This document shows positions 9,083 to 18,093 of a stretch of 64,000 bases of DNA, piece by piece. Where the stretch lies: positions 62,001 through 126,000 of the forward strand of contig JANQQF010000019.1 in NCBI GenBank assembly GCA_028285035.1, read 5' to 3'. The stretch comes from Phycisphaerae bacterium (lineage in GTDB: Bacteria > Chloroflexota > Anaerolineae > 4572-78 > J111). The notes beneath the pieces are model-generated. The model did no database searches. It had not been told where the DNA came from and saw nothing but the letters and a program-made list of their open reading frames with translations. Made by a program: the position numbers and the translations under genes. Numbering within the stretch: position 1 is the first letter of the stretch; each line of letters starts with the position of its first letter.

Positions 9083-9910
9083 ATGCAAACGGAAGCGTGC
9101 CAAATGGCGACGACCCAATTGATAAATACAAAAAATCTAAATACACAACCCCAAGAAATACAAGCTGCTTTGGCTCATATCAGCGACTGTACGCACTGCC
9201 AAACTAATTTGTTGCATTTGACTGAAGCCTTACAGACTGATATTGAAGATGAGCTTACTTGTGGCGAGTGCGAGGAGCGCTTACCGGAATATCTAACCGC
9301 TCTTGATGAGGGACAAGGGGATGAAACTCGGTGGCAACCTATTGCGTTTCACATAAAAATTTGTCCCCATTGTACCAATGTTTTTCAAGAGCTGGCTGAG
9401 CTAATGGAATTAGCCCTAGAGGTAGACGATACACCCACAGCGGCTTATCCGACTCCAGATCTTTCTTTTCTCTCCAAATCAAATATTGCACCCACGGAGA
9501 CACCCCAGATCACGCCTTGGTTGGATGAGATGGGTCGACTGATGATCCAATTCTCAGCCGAGTTGCTGCAAAGTTTACAACCACCCCCTCTGGCTCCGAC
9601 CGGTCTTAAAAAACAGGCAAATGCGCAAGTTTTGCTCAAATATGATTGGCAAACTGATGAGGGGGATATAGAGGTCGCGATTACGGCAGAGGCTGTCAGT
9701 GATGACCCTGACCATTGCACCGTGCTCGTCGTAGTCAATATTCCTAATCGAGGCGGCTGGCCCAATTTAGCCGATACAGCGGTGGCCTTGAAACGGAATG
9801 ATACGATTTTAGAAGCTGGCTCAACCGATGCCTTTGGTCATATCATATTTGAAGGTGTGGCTATCCAGGATTTGTCTCAACTTCTTTTTGAAATCACTCC
9901 CACAGTTTAA
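9083..9910 (+). CDS. Soluble protein with two zf-HC2-like anti-sigma zinc fingers
   Basis: 275 residues with no membrane helix. The N-terminal 120 residues contain two tandem modules of the zf-HC2 kind: Cys6 ... HISDCTHC, and CGECEERLPEYL ... HIKICPHC, each ending in HxxxCxxC. In ECF anti-sigma factors this fold wraps around the sigma factor, and the classic form has a single module joined to a membrane helix. Here a Pro/Thr-rich linker (about 140-165) leads to a C-terminal beta-rich domain (about 190-275) like those in other sigma/CHAT loci. AAGGAAC lies eight bases before the ATG. Proposed role: a cytoplasmic anti-sigma factor or adaptor for the preceding gene product. Confidence 0.7.
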   Translation: MQTEACQMATTQLINTKNLNTQPQEIQAALAHISDCTHCQTNLLHLTEALQTDIEDELTCGECEERLPEYLTALDEGQGDETRWQPIAFHIKICPHCTNVFQELAELMELALEVDDTPTAAYPTPDLSFLSKSNIAPTETPQITPWLDEMGRLMIQFSAELLQSLQPPPLAPTGLKKQANAQVLLKYDWQTDEGDIEVAITAEAVSDDPDHCTVLVVVNIPNRGGWPNLADTAVALKRNDTILEAGSTDAFGHIIFEGVAIQDLSQLLFEITPTV

Positions 9911-10729
9911 GCTGACCTAGCCTTTGTGATGTAAACAACAGACACTTCTTGAAACATTTTCACACCTATATTGTGCTAGACCCCCTAGGTTGTGACTGGT
10001 CCCCCCGATATCATAAGCCTCAGCCGAAGATCGGTCTAATTTGATATGTTCTGCAAAATGACAGACTGACCCAACGCACACACTTTTTTCATAAGTACTC
10101 AACTGTAAATGGCTCTTTGCCCACTAGAAGGCAAAGAGCCGTTTACATTACAGGTTGGGCAATCTCAGCCAAAATTCAGTGCGAAGACAGGAAATATGGA
10201 TATATCTAAGGTAAACTAATAGATAAGTCATTAAACACCGGAAAATCACAGTTATCATGTCAGGCCCGAATGCTTTTTCAGACATACACAGGGTCGCAAA
10301 CAATGGATTCTAGCTATGGAAACCATAGCATTAAAGCACGTTGAGATGACATACATCGATTGTATGGATTTTAACTGATCTATCTACGAGACAATTGATG
10401 ATGAATCGACCTGAGCATAGAAAACTCAACTGATATTTTTGCCCTATGGGCTATTGCGAAAATTTTAGAAAGCTATAGCTAGTATTTCGCGGCGTAAATA
10501 GAGCAACAGTTATTAAGAGCGAAATACTTAAATAGTTGGGTGTAGATAGCTATACAGTAACGAACATCTCAACGCCCAACTGTACTAGGCTAGTAACACC
10601 ATCATCAATATTTCTAACAGAAATGACTTGTAACATTTTTGCTCTGGACCGCTCTTTATAGAGTGAAGGGTGATAACATAGCCTCGCGAGGAGGCCACCC
10701 CTCAATTAACAACTGAATAGATGCAAAAG
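9911..10729. other. 819-base non-coding region between convergent genes
   Basis: Apart from the strong hairpin at 10104-10147 I see no gene here. A second small stem, GCCTC-GCGAG-GAGGC inside a GGGTG/CACCC outer stem (about 10667-10700), lies just past the end of the CHAT gene and may be its terminator. A loose inverted pair, AGTTGGGTG and CGCCCAACT, lies near 10537 and 10571. The rest is broken by stops in all frames. Confidence 0.5.
10104..10147. terminator. Strong bidirectional hairpin
   Basis: An 18-bp stem, TGTAAATGGCTCTTTGCC (10104-10121) with GGCAAAGAGCCGTTTACA (10130-10147), has one G-T pair and an 8-base loop. It is positioned to stop transcription from the sigma/zinc-finger pair and from the opposite direction. 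Confidence 0.75.
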
Positions 10730-13084
10730 CTACAACCGCCTAACCACGCTTGCCTCGTGATGACCCACCAAAATGAAGGGACCCCAATAGAATGGATCAG
10801 CAAAGATTTTCTCATTCGCTGGTCCTTCTAGTAAGACATCTGCACGATCACTGGGGTGGCCAAATCCTTTGAGATACGGTCCCCACGTGTTTGCCGTTGG
10901 AGCTGGGTTGGGGTGAAGGTCAGACATCGTCGACGGGGGATCGTCGCGTTCTTCAGCCGCGAAACGGGCTAACGTGTCGAGAACCTCTTGGCGGGTGAGT
11001 TGTTTGAGATAGAGTTGGGCCGTTTTTAGGGCTTGGGCGATGGGAGCACCCTGTTGAAGCGCTTGATAAAATTTCTCCATCAGCAACCAGGTTGAACACT
11101 CATCCACCCGCCACAAGGTACAAACCAAGGCCGAGGTTCCAGCATTCATAAAGGCCCGCACAAAGCCGACCAGTTCATCACCGCGCCGGACCCGACTGAG
11201 ACCGCTTTCACAAGCACTCAGGGTCACCAAATCACAGGTGAGGTGCAGATTTTTCAGCACCTCCAAGGCGGTTAAGGTTTCATTGGGGCCGAGATAGAGA
11301 GCCGAGTCCAGTGGGGAGTCCGGCTTGAAATCACCGTGACAGGAGAAGTGTAGTCGCTGATAGGCTGGGGCTTGCTGGTAGAGCTTGGCTTTTTTGGGGT
11401 CAGTGCCCGTCAGGGCTTGACCCCCATTTGAGTGAACGATGCCTTTTGCCTCTCCCTCCGCAAAATGGAGTTTGGTTTGCCCCTCACCGTTATAGCCCAA
11501 GGCGAGACAGGGGGCCAGCTTTGGCTTAGTCTGGTGGGATAACTCCCGGAAGAGGAGGGTGGCACTGGGCGCATAATGTAACTCTGGCCCCTGCTCATGG
11601 AGCAACGTCTGCCCATCTGGAGCGATAAGGGTCTGAAAGGGGATATAGTGTAGCGGACCGTGTGGCACCAGATAAAGCTGCCGCGTCTGGGCTAACTGTT
11701 CACTAACTGGCCCGAGGAGGCGCCCGTACAGGGTTTGCCGTATCTGTGGCTCCAGAAAGTATCGCTCCACCACGCCGCCCAGTTGGGAAGGATGCAGGTC
11801 GTTAGGCGACAGACCTAAGTCGTACAATGCAATGGTATCACGGCTGATGGCAAAACAGAGGGTTTTTGCGGGCGGGAAGCGATGCCGCTGGATTCCTTGT
11901 TGTTTCGCCGTTCGACTGAGGCGGGCTTCGGCCAAACCCGTTGTGAAGTATTCAAGCAGTAAGGCATCGTCAGGTAGTAATGCTTGAATATCAGGCAAGG
12001 CCAGCGGGGTCGCCTCCAATCGTTGGGATGTATCAAGAGATCGCATTGCCAGCATATCAAGGAAAGAGCGGGAACGGGCTTGCTCAGCCAAATTGAAGGC
12101 TTGCTCGATTTGGCTCATCTCCAAACAAAGTAAGATGAAATTGGCATAGGTATTGGAAACGGTCGCAAAATAGCCAGCCCGTCCGTCCGCCGAGGTCACA
12201 CCAGCACGTAGATCCTCTATGCGTTCAATGACCTGTTGATAATCATCCTGGGCCTGGTCCAAATCCCCCATATCGTGATGAAGTAGGGCCAGATTGGTTA
12301 AGACATCAACCAGTCGATGCTGATCATCAAATTCTGGCTCTTGATAGATTTCCAACGCAGTTTTATAGGCTTGTAAAGCCGCAGGCCATTGATCTGGGCC
12401 TTGTAAATACAGAACTTCGCCTAAATTATGGTTGGCGATACCAACACCATAATGATTATTTAGAGCCTGACCTAAAGTAATGCGCCGTTCAAAGCAACGT
12501 GTCGCTGCAACCCAATCACTCAGATTGCGATAGATAAGACCAAGTGTGTTCCAGGTTGTCGCTTCTAACCATTGTGCTGATTTATCTGGTTGATCAAGGT
12601 CCTGTAGGACGTTTAAGGCAAGTTGGCAATATTCAATCGCTTGAGATAGGGCTTTGTCATCAAATTCGCCTTGACTAAATCCTACCTCTAAGACGATCGC
12701 CATATTTTTCCAAACCTTGGCTCTATCCAAGGCTTGATCAGGTTGATTAAAAACATCAAAGCATTGCTGGTAAGTATCAAGTGCCTCTTGGAAGTGGCCT
12801 TGGTGGCGACAAACGATGCCCAACGCAATTAAGACTCGACCTCGTAGCTCTGGACTCAGGTCAGTTGCTAACAGAGACCGAAAGATGCGTTCGCTTTTGG
12901 CCCAATCGTTGTCCTGCTTGTAGGTCAAAATACCGGTGAGGTAGGTATGCCAATCTTGATAAGAAGGGTCTTCTTTTGCCACGTTATCTAACATTTGAAG
13001 GCACGCCTGGCATTGCTCCAAGTCCATTAAATCTAAGGCTTCAAAAAAATCGTCGATTAGCTGTTGTCCACTCTGTTTGGGCAT
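10730..13084 (-). CDS. TPR-CHAT caspase-like protease
   Basis: 784 residues. Residues about 1-330 are tetratricopeptide-like helix pairs (for example LRGRVLIALGIVCRHQGHF and ATTWNTLGLIYRNLSDW). The C-terminal half is a CHAT domain, a cysteine protease of the caspase/separase clan. The catalytic His583 is in the strand-end motif HFSCHG and Cys625 in TLSACESG, and ALVCTLWRVDE follows, as in active CHAT proteins. No signal peptide, so cytoplasmic. The gene converges on a sigma factor and an anti-sigma-like zinc-finger gene, suggesting regulated proteolysis of the latter. No clear ribosome site precedes the ATG, and the divergent neighbour starts only 31 bases away. Confidence 0.85.
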   Translation of the reverse strand: MPKQSGQQLIDDFFEALDLMDLEQCQACLQMLDNVAKEDPSYQDWHTYLTGILTYKQDNDWAKSERIFRSLLATDLSPELRGRVLIALGIVCRHQGHFQEALDTYQQCFDVFNQPDQALDRAKVWKNMAIVLEVGFSQGEFDDKALSQAIEYCQLALNVLQDLDQPDKSAQWLEATTWNTLGLIYRNLSDWVAATRCFERRITLGQALNNHYGVGIANHNLGEVLYLQGPDQWPAALQAYKTALEIYQEPEFDDQHRLVDVLTNLALLHHDMGDLDQAQDDYQQVIERIEDLRAGVTSADGRAGYFATVSNTYANFILLCLEMSQIEQAFNLAEQARSRSFLDMLAMRSLDTSQRLEATPLALPDIQALLPDDALLLEYFTTGLAEARLSRTAKQQGIQRHRFPPAKTLCFAISRDTIALYDLGLSPNDLHPSQLGGVVERYFLEPQIRQTLYGRLLGPVSEQLAQTRQLYLVPHGPLHYIPFQTLIAPDGQTLLHEQGPELHYAPSATLLFRELSHQTKPKLAPCLALGYNGEGQTKLHFAEGEAKGIVHSNGGQALTGTDPKKAKLYQQAPAYQRLHFSCHGDFKPDSPLDSALYLGPNETLTALEVLKNLHLTCDLVTLSACESGLSRVRRGDELVGFVRAFMNAGTSALVCTLWRVDECSTWLLMEKFYQALQQGAPIAQALKTAQLYLKQLTRQEVLDTLARFAAEERDDPPSTMSDLHPNPAPTANTWGPYLKGFGHPSDRADVLLEGPANEKIFADPFYWGPFILVGHHEASVVRRL

Positions 13085-13115
13085 ACGAAAACACTATTTG
13101 TTAGGAGATAAACTG

Positions 13116-14426
13116 ATGAAATTGCAACCTAAATTAATCAGCCCAATACGTCGTCTGTTTTGTATGGTGGCGCTAGCTCTTCTTCTACTGGGGCTAAGTT
13201 TTGCTACGTTGGAGAATTTTACTCCTAAAGTATTCAAAGTACCAATTCTTGGCGCATCAGCCCAAGCCAAAACATCTTCGATTTCTCTCACGCTAACCAC
13301 CATCAATCCAGTCAACTCAGCTTTTATCAGTGCTGTCCCTGATGCCAACGGAAATGAAATTTTTGTAGCTGCACGTGGGATTAACGCAGCTGAAGGGCAA
13401 ATCATTCTCAATATTAAGGCCGGTGTTGGCGGAGGGGCGCATGAAGACTCTCATGCCATGACCCTCTCAGGCACAACCCACATTGCCACCGCCATCGGCT
13501 TTACGCCTGGTAAAGATACGAATGGCGAGGACACGATGAGCATCACCACTACGGTTGGTAGTGAAATCGTGGGGACGGGAGACATCAACTTCCAGCGGGC
13601 CTTTATTGAGCCTGATAAGACTGAAACCATTTGGGCCGATGGTGGAGCATTTGAATTAAGATTCTTCAAAAACAGTATGCCAAATAATACCTATGTTTTA
13701 GTGATGTCGACCAATCAACCGCCCGGTGCGCTGCCTCTGGGCTATCAATTGGTGGGTAAAACATATAATGTCCGACCTTCTGGGTCACGAATCCAAAGTG
13801 ATAAACCGATGATTCTAAATCTGAGCTATGCAGAGCCACTGCCTAATAATATCGATCCGCACACCTTAACCATTATGGCGTGGGATGCCTTCAATCAACG
13901 ATGGGATAATCTCGGTGGCACGTTAGAGGACGAATTCAATTCTGTGACTCTGGGAATCCAACGCTTTACGATCTATGCCCTGGCCAGTACCTTGACATGG
14001 GGTGATAGTTTTGAAGAGCTTGAACCCACAGGAGTCTTGACTCATACAAATATCGATCTACAAGGGTTAGGCGACCCGGTCAAACTGAGCTCAGACGCCA
14101 CCATCGGTTCGCTCACCTCAAAACCGATCACCCCCACCAATGGTACAAGTTGGGGCACCCTCAATTTCAACACAACCACGACGTTGAGCAACGGTCTAAG
14201 CATCGATGTTTTGGACATGAATCAAACCCCAGTTTTAACCAATGTGTCTGATGGGATAGATCTCTCTGCCTTATCAACCGAAACATACCCAGCCCTTCAT
14301 CTGCGAGCCACCCTAACCCGTACCACAACTACTGTTGGGAGCCCTCAATTGCACGATTGGCAAATAAGTTGGCTGCCGGAGATACACAACGTGTATTTGC
14401 CGTTGGTAATGAAGAGCGGACTGTAA
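13116..14426 (+). CDS. Secreted protein with YLPL tail
   Basis: 436 residues from the ATG at 13116, which has GGAG eight bases upstream; the frame is open from 13077. Signal peptide or anchor about 11-50 (hydrophobic core CMVALALLLLGLSFATL). The mature part is all-beta. Its central segment, ending LTIMAWDAFNQRWDNLGGTLEDE, resembles the last domain of the two large metalloproteases downstream (IAIYQWNPATGTWHPMDTD). It ends in VYLPLVMKSGL. Probably a cell-surface protein made together with those proteases. No catalytic motif seen. Confidence 0.65.
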   Translation: MKLQPKLISPIRRLFCMVALALLLLGLSFATLENFTPKVFKVPILGASAQAKTSSISLTLTTINPVNSAFISAVPDANGNEIFVAARGINAAEGQIILNIKAGVGGGAHEDSHAMTLSGTTHIATAIGFTPGKDTNGEDTMSITTTVGSEIVGTGDINFQRAFIEPDKTETIWADGGAFELRFFKNSMPNNTYVLVMSTNQPPGALPLGYQLVGKTYNVRPSGSRIQSDKPMILNLSYAEPLPNNIDPHTLTIMAWDAFNQRWDNLGGTLEDEFNSVTLGIQRFTIYALASTLTWGDSFEELEPTGVLTHTNIDLQGLGDPVKLSSDATIGSLTSKPITPTNGTSWGTLNFNTTTTLSNGLSIDVLDMNQTPVLTNVSDGIDLSALSTETYPALHLRATLTRTTTTVGSPQLHDWQISWLPEIHNVYLPLVMKSGL

Positions 14427-14605
14427 ATAATATAGAAACGTATTGAATGAAAATCAGTATGCTCCTCAGGAACTTAAGTAACATAGTTTGGTTAGATGGT
14501 TTGTCTGATGCTGTTTTAGTTAACAGGCAAATCATCCAGCCAGCTAAAGATTAACCTCATCGTCTTAAACACCTGAAATTTCATAATAATACTTATGGAG
14601 GAATA

Positions 14606-17600
14606 ATGAACGAGCAAAACACAACATTTTTTACAGCATTGAATAAATATCAACCATTCAGTCAATCTAAATTGTATCATTTGGCCCTACTCCTGATTTT
14701 AGGCGTAATGGCCGGGTTATGGTCATCGCTGGCGTTGGCGGCTGAATCTGATGAAAGAGCAGTGATTGTTTCAGGAAATGATATTACATTAAGGTTAAAG
14801 CCTATTGAAGTTCAAGAAGGCGTGACTGGTCATCTCCGACCAATGACCAATAATATGACAACAACCTTAAGCTTAGTGGGTGCGGTACCATCGTCAGGGG
14901 TAACGAGAATTCATTCAATAGAGGCCCCGCAAGTGCTTGATGATAACTCCCATGAAATTGTCTTTGGGACAAGAAATGAGGGGGCAAGTTGTGGGGGAGG
15001 TACACCTGCTGTCGCTTGGAAAATGACGCTTGATCCAAACACAAGCCAGGCAACAAATGTTACCCTCAAACAAAGCCTGTCATTAATTCAGGGGATGCGT
15101 CACGATATTTTTGAAGGTTCAGATGGCACCTTATTTACAGGCAGTGGTTGGTGTGACTATACCCCCCCTTACTACTCTAAAGATCGGGGGGAGACGTGGC
15201 AAACCGCAGACCAAGGTGTCTCACCGCCCAATTCAACCTTCTCTTATGTGGAATTTCAGGGCGAAGTATATGCAGGAACTGGGTATGAACCCCATCATGG
15301 GCAGGTATATCGCTGGTTGGGTGACTCAGGCAGTGATTATTGGGAATTGGTTTTGGATATTCCCCCACCCCGTTCGGTTGTTGATACGATGGTTGTTTAC
15401 AAAGATCAACTTTTTGTCGGTTCAGGTGTTTATTGGGCTAATGGGGCAGGCTGCTCCGAGTCAATCCCAGTTTATGTTTCGCCAGATGGCAATACCTTTA
15501 ATCCTACCACGGGAATTCCCCCTTGCTATACCGTTGGCAATCTTTTGGTTGTAGGGGATCAGTTGATTGCTGTAGCCGATAATTTTTTTGGTTCAGAGAC
15601 AGCTTTATATCATTGGCAAGAGGAAAGTCAACATTGGTTCAAAATCAGTGATCTGGATGTAGATATGGGTAGTCGGCTCATTTCTTCATTAAATGGCGCG
15701 ATCTATACCTATAATCAATTTCCAGGCGATACCTCATTCGGGGTCTATGCCTCATATGATTGGGGGAAATCCTGGCAAAAGATTGTTACGCTGGAAAATC
15801 CGAATGTGAGCACCTTAGTAACGCATGGCGATGATTTGTATCTTGGTACTTATGGGGATGACGATGATACCGCCTATATCTATAGACTCTCCCCCTCGTC
15901 TCATCCTTCCCCTGACCCACCGCAATACCGATACATCAAAGTGGTGGATAAGGCGGATAAGCCTGTCTTTAATGCTGAGGTTTATCGCAACGGCGACTTG
16001 ATTGGTCAAACGAACCAGGCGGGACTGCTGAGCCTCGGATTGCTCGAAATCGGGGATGAATTGGCCGCTCTCGCCCTACAACATGAGGAATCGACCGTGA
16101 GAGGTCAACACGAGGGCTGGGCCTATCGCACCTTCATCACCAGTGTCGAAGTGGACGCGACAGGGAACACAGCCCCCTTTATTGTCAGCCAACCGCAAGG
16201 TGAGCAAGTGTTGGTTGTTCGCCCCGAACAACCTCTCATCATCTTCAACCTGCTGGTTTCCATCGAGTGGGATGCCACGGATGAGTATGTGGCTGATATT
16301 CAAGCGGCCTTCGATGCGGCTGCTGATTTTCTGTATGATGTGACTGATGGCCAGATGACCTTTGGCCAGGTAGCAATTTATGACAATGCCGAGCATTGGA
16401 CTGAGGCCGACATTCAGATTACAACCAAGAATGTCGTCAACCCCCACGCCTTCATTGGGGGGATCACATCTGAGGACACCAGCCACATTATTCGGGTAGG
16501 CCGTTTCTGGAATGGGAACACGGCGGATCAGGGACTCTGGAGTGAGCCTGCGGGCTATCGAACCTTGGTACATGAGTTTGGGCACTATGGTCTGGGGTTA
16601 TATGACGAATACTTTGGCTATCTCAAAGTGGGGGATACGTTGGTTGGGAAAAAGCGAACGGTGTGTGTTCACAAAGATAATCGAACCGGCGATCCTGATG
16701 CGAGTATTATGGATTACCACTATACCACCAGTGAGTTGCCTGATGTGGGCCGCTGGACATTACACTGTCAGGAGACCGCCCAACATCAACTAAACAATGG
16801 GGAAGCGGACTGGCAAACTATGGCTCGATTGTACAACGATCATTCAGACGAGCATAGATGGCAATTGGTTAACCCAGATGCACGAGCTGGGGTGGGGCAA
16901 AGTGTACCTGGACCTGAGGCAGTTCCTACGATCCTGCCATTCCCGGTTATGATTACAACTAATCAGGGTAATGATCCTGAGCCTTTTACCTTGCAAGTCT
17001 GTTATAATGGGGCACCCTATCAAGATCGTACTTGGGTGACTCTGGCGAAAACAGGTGGTATCGCAATGGACCAGGGGATGACAGACAAGACTGCGGGACA
17101 TATTGAGATATTGGGAGCCTTACCTGACGATGCTTTGAGAGTTGTTTCATTAGATAACAGGCTATCAACCCAGCAAACGGTTGAACAAGCCTTGGCCCGT
17201 GGCTATTTGGAGTTGACTCCGAATACAAAGCTAAGGGCCTTGGGTACAACCAGTCCGCCCTATCTACGCCTGTGGCCGACAACCGATTCTCAGGGAGCGT
17301 TGGATGGTCTACGCCTGGTTGTTGAAAGATGGCAGGCTGAGAGCAAACTGTTTTATGCCTTAATCGGCTCAGACTCACTGGGGCAGTCGGGGGTTATTGC
17401 AAAAGGAGGCAGCAGCAAAGATGTAGTCTTTCTGCCGTATGCCCAAGATGGCTATGCCAAGCAGAGTGGCTATGTTAACCTTTTGGGTATCCAAAATGGG
17501 CAAACAATCGACCTCACGGTTGACTATCGTCTACAACAAACGCTAAATATCAGCCATACCAGCCTCTTCTCCAATGACGGTAATCTGGAATTGCACCTGG

Positions 17601-18019
17601 AGCCTGGATCGTTACCTCTGGATAAAGTCCACTTCTTGATTGCCTCCCCTTGGGGCTTACCTGGTTCACTGCCGACAGGCTTGGCTGCGGTGGGCGAGGT
17701 GTATGAGGTCACCGCCTCTGGCAATGTGACATCTTTAGAAAAACCGGCAGTTTTGACCTTCCATTACGATAGCGAAACGATGGCTGGCTTTGACAGCGAT
17801 AGCATCGCTATTTATCAGTGGAACCCTGCCACGGGCACCTGGCACCCAATGGATACCGATCACAGCCCTGATGATCAGGAAGTGAGCACCGTCGTGACTG
17901 ATCTTGGCATTTATGCCTTGCTAGGACAACCCAATGAACTTGCCGCTCGGTCTCACCAAGGTGACCTCGGGGCCTGTGGTGTGTCGTCAATTTACTTGCC
18001 AGTCATAACCAATTTTTAG
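14606..18019 (+). CDS. Secreted metalloprotease of HExxHxxxGxxDE type with beta-propeller N-terminus
   Basis: 1137 residues; GGAGGAATA precedes the ATG. Signal peptide about 20-46. Residues about 95-435 look like a sialidase/BNR-type propeller (YYSKDRGETWQ, VYVSPDGNTF, YASYDWGKSWQ). From about 441 comes an Ig-like domain, then the protease domain with HEFGHYGLGLYDEY at 656-669: an HExxH zinc site followed by xxxGxxDE, the arrangement in CLCA-type metzincin-like proteases. Two further beta domains follow, and the chain ends in IYLPVITNF. The part from 441 on is strongly similar to the second half of the next gene product, so they are tandem paralogues with different N-termini. Confidence 0.8.
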   Translation: MNEQNTTFFTALNKYQPFSQSKLYHLALLLILGVMAGLWSSLALAAESDERAVIVSGNDITLRLKPIEVQEGVTGHLRPMTNNMTTTLSLVGAVPSSGVTRIHSIEAPQVLDDNSHEIVFGTRNEGASCGGGTPAVAWKMTLDPNTSQATNVTLKQSLSLIQGMRHDIFEGSDGTLFTGSGWCDYTPPYYSKDRGETWQTADQGVSPPNSTFSYVEFQGEVYAGTGYEPHHGQVYRWLGDSGSDYWELVLDIPPPRSVVDTMVVYKDQLFVGSGVYWANGAGCSESIPVYVSPDGNTFNPTTGIPPCYTVGNLLVVGDQLIAVADNFFGSETALYHWQEESQHWFKISDLDVDMGSRLISSLNGAIYTYNQFPGDTSFGVYASYDWGKSWQKIVTLENPNVSTLVTHGDDLYLGTYGDDDDTAYIYRLSPSSHPSPDPPQYRYIKVVDKADKPVFNAEVYRNGDLIGQTNQAGLLSLGLLEIGDELAALALQHEESTVRGQHEGWAYRTFITSVEVDATGNTAPFIVSQPQGEQVLVVRPEQPLIIFNLLVSIEWDATDEYVADIQAAFDAAADFLYDVTDGQMTFGQVAIYDNAEHWTEADIQITTKNVVNPHAFIGGITSEDTSHIIRVGRFWNGNTADQGLWSEPAGYRTLVHEFGHYGLGLYDEYFGYLKVGDTLVGKKRTVCVHKDNRTGDPDASIMDYHYTTSELPDVGRWTLHCQETAQHQLNNGEADWQTMARLYNDHSDEHRWQLVNPDARAGVGQSVPGPEAVPTILPFPVMITTNQGNDPEPFTLQVCYNGAPYQDRTWVTLAKTGGIAMDQGMTDKTAGHIEILGALPDDALRVVSLDNRLSTQQTVEQALARGYLELTPNTKLRALGTTSPPYLRLWPTTDSQGALDGLRLVVERWQAESKLFYALIGSDSLGQSGVIAKGGSSKDVVFLPYAQDGYAKQSGYVNLLGIQNGQTIDLTVDYRLQQTLNISHTSLFSNDGNLELHLEPGSLPLDKVHFLIASPWGLPGSLPTGLAAVGEVYEVTASGNVTSLEKPAVLTFHYDSETMAGFDSDSIAIYQWNPATGTWHPMDTDHSPDDQEVSTVVTDLGIYALLGQPNELAARSHQGDLGACGVSSIYLPVITNF

Positions 18020-18093
18020 CCGCTGATAAACTTTATCAACATCCTCAAGATGGGTTAGCTGGCTCAAATGAGCCGTATTTTGGAGGGAAGATA

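Noticed and set aside
8285..13084. Type III-E CRISPR (Craspase) locus
   Set aside because: Only the protease/sigma logic is similar; no gRAMP (Cas7-11), Cas1/Cas2 or repeat array is present.
14447..14554. 35-codon frame (MKISMLLRNLSN...) between two secreted-protein genes
   Set aside because: No ribosome site before the ATG; may be chance.
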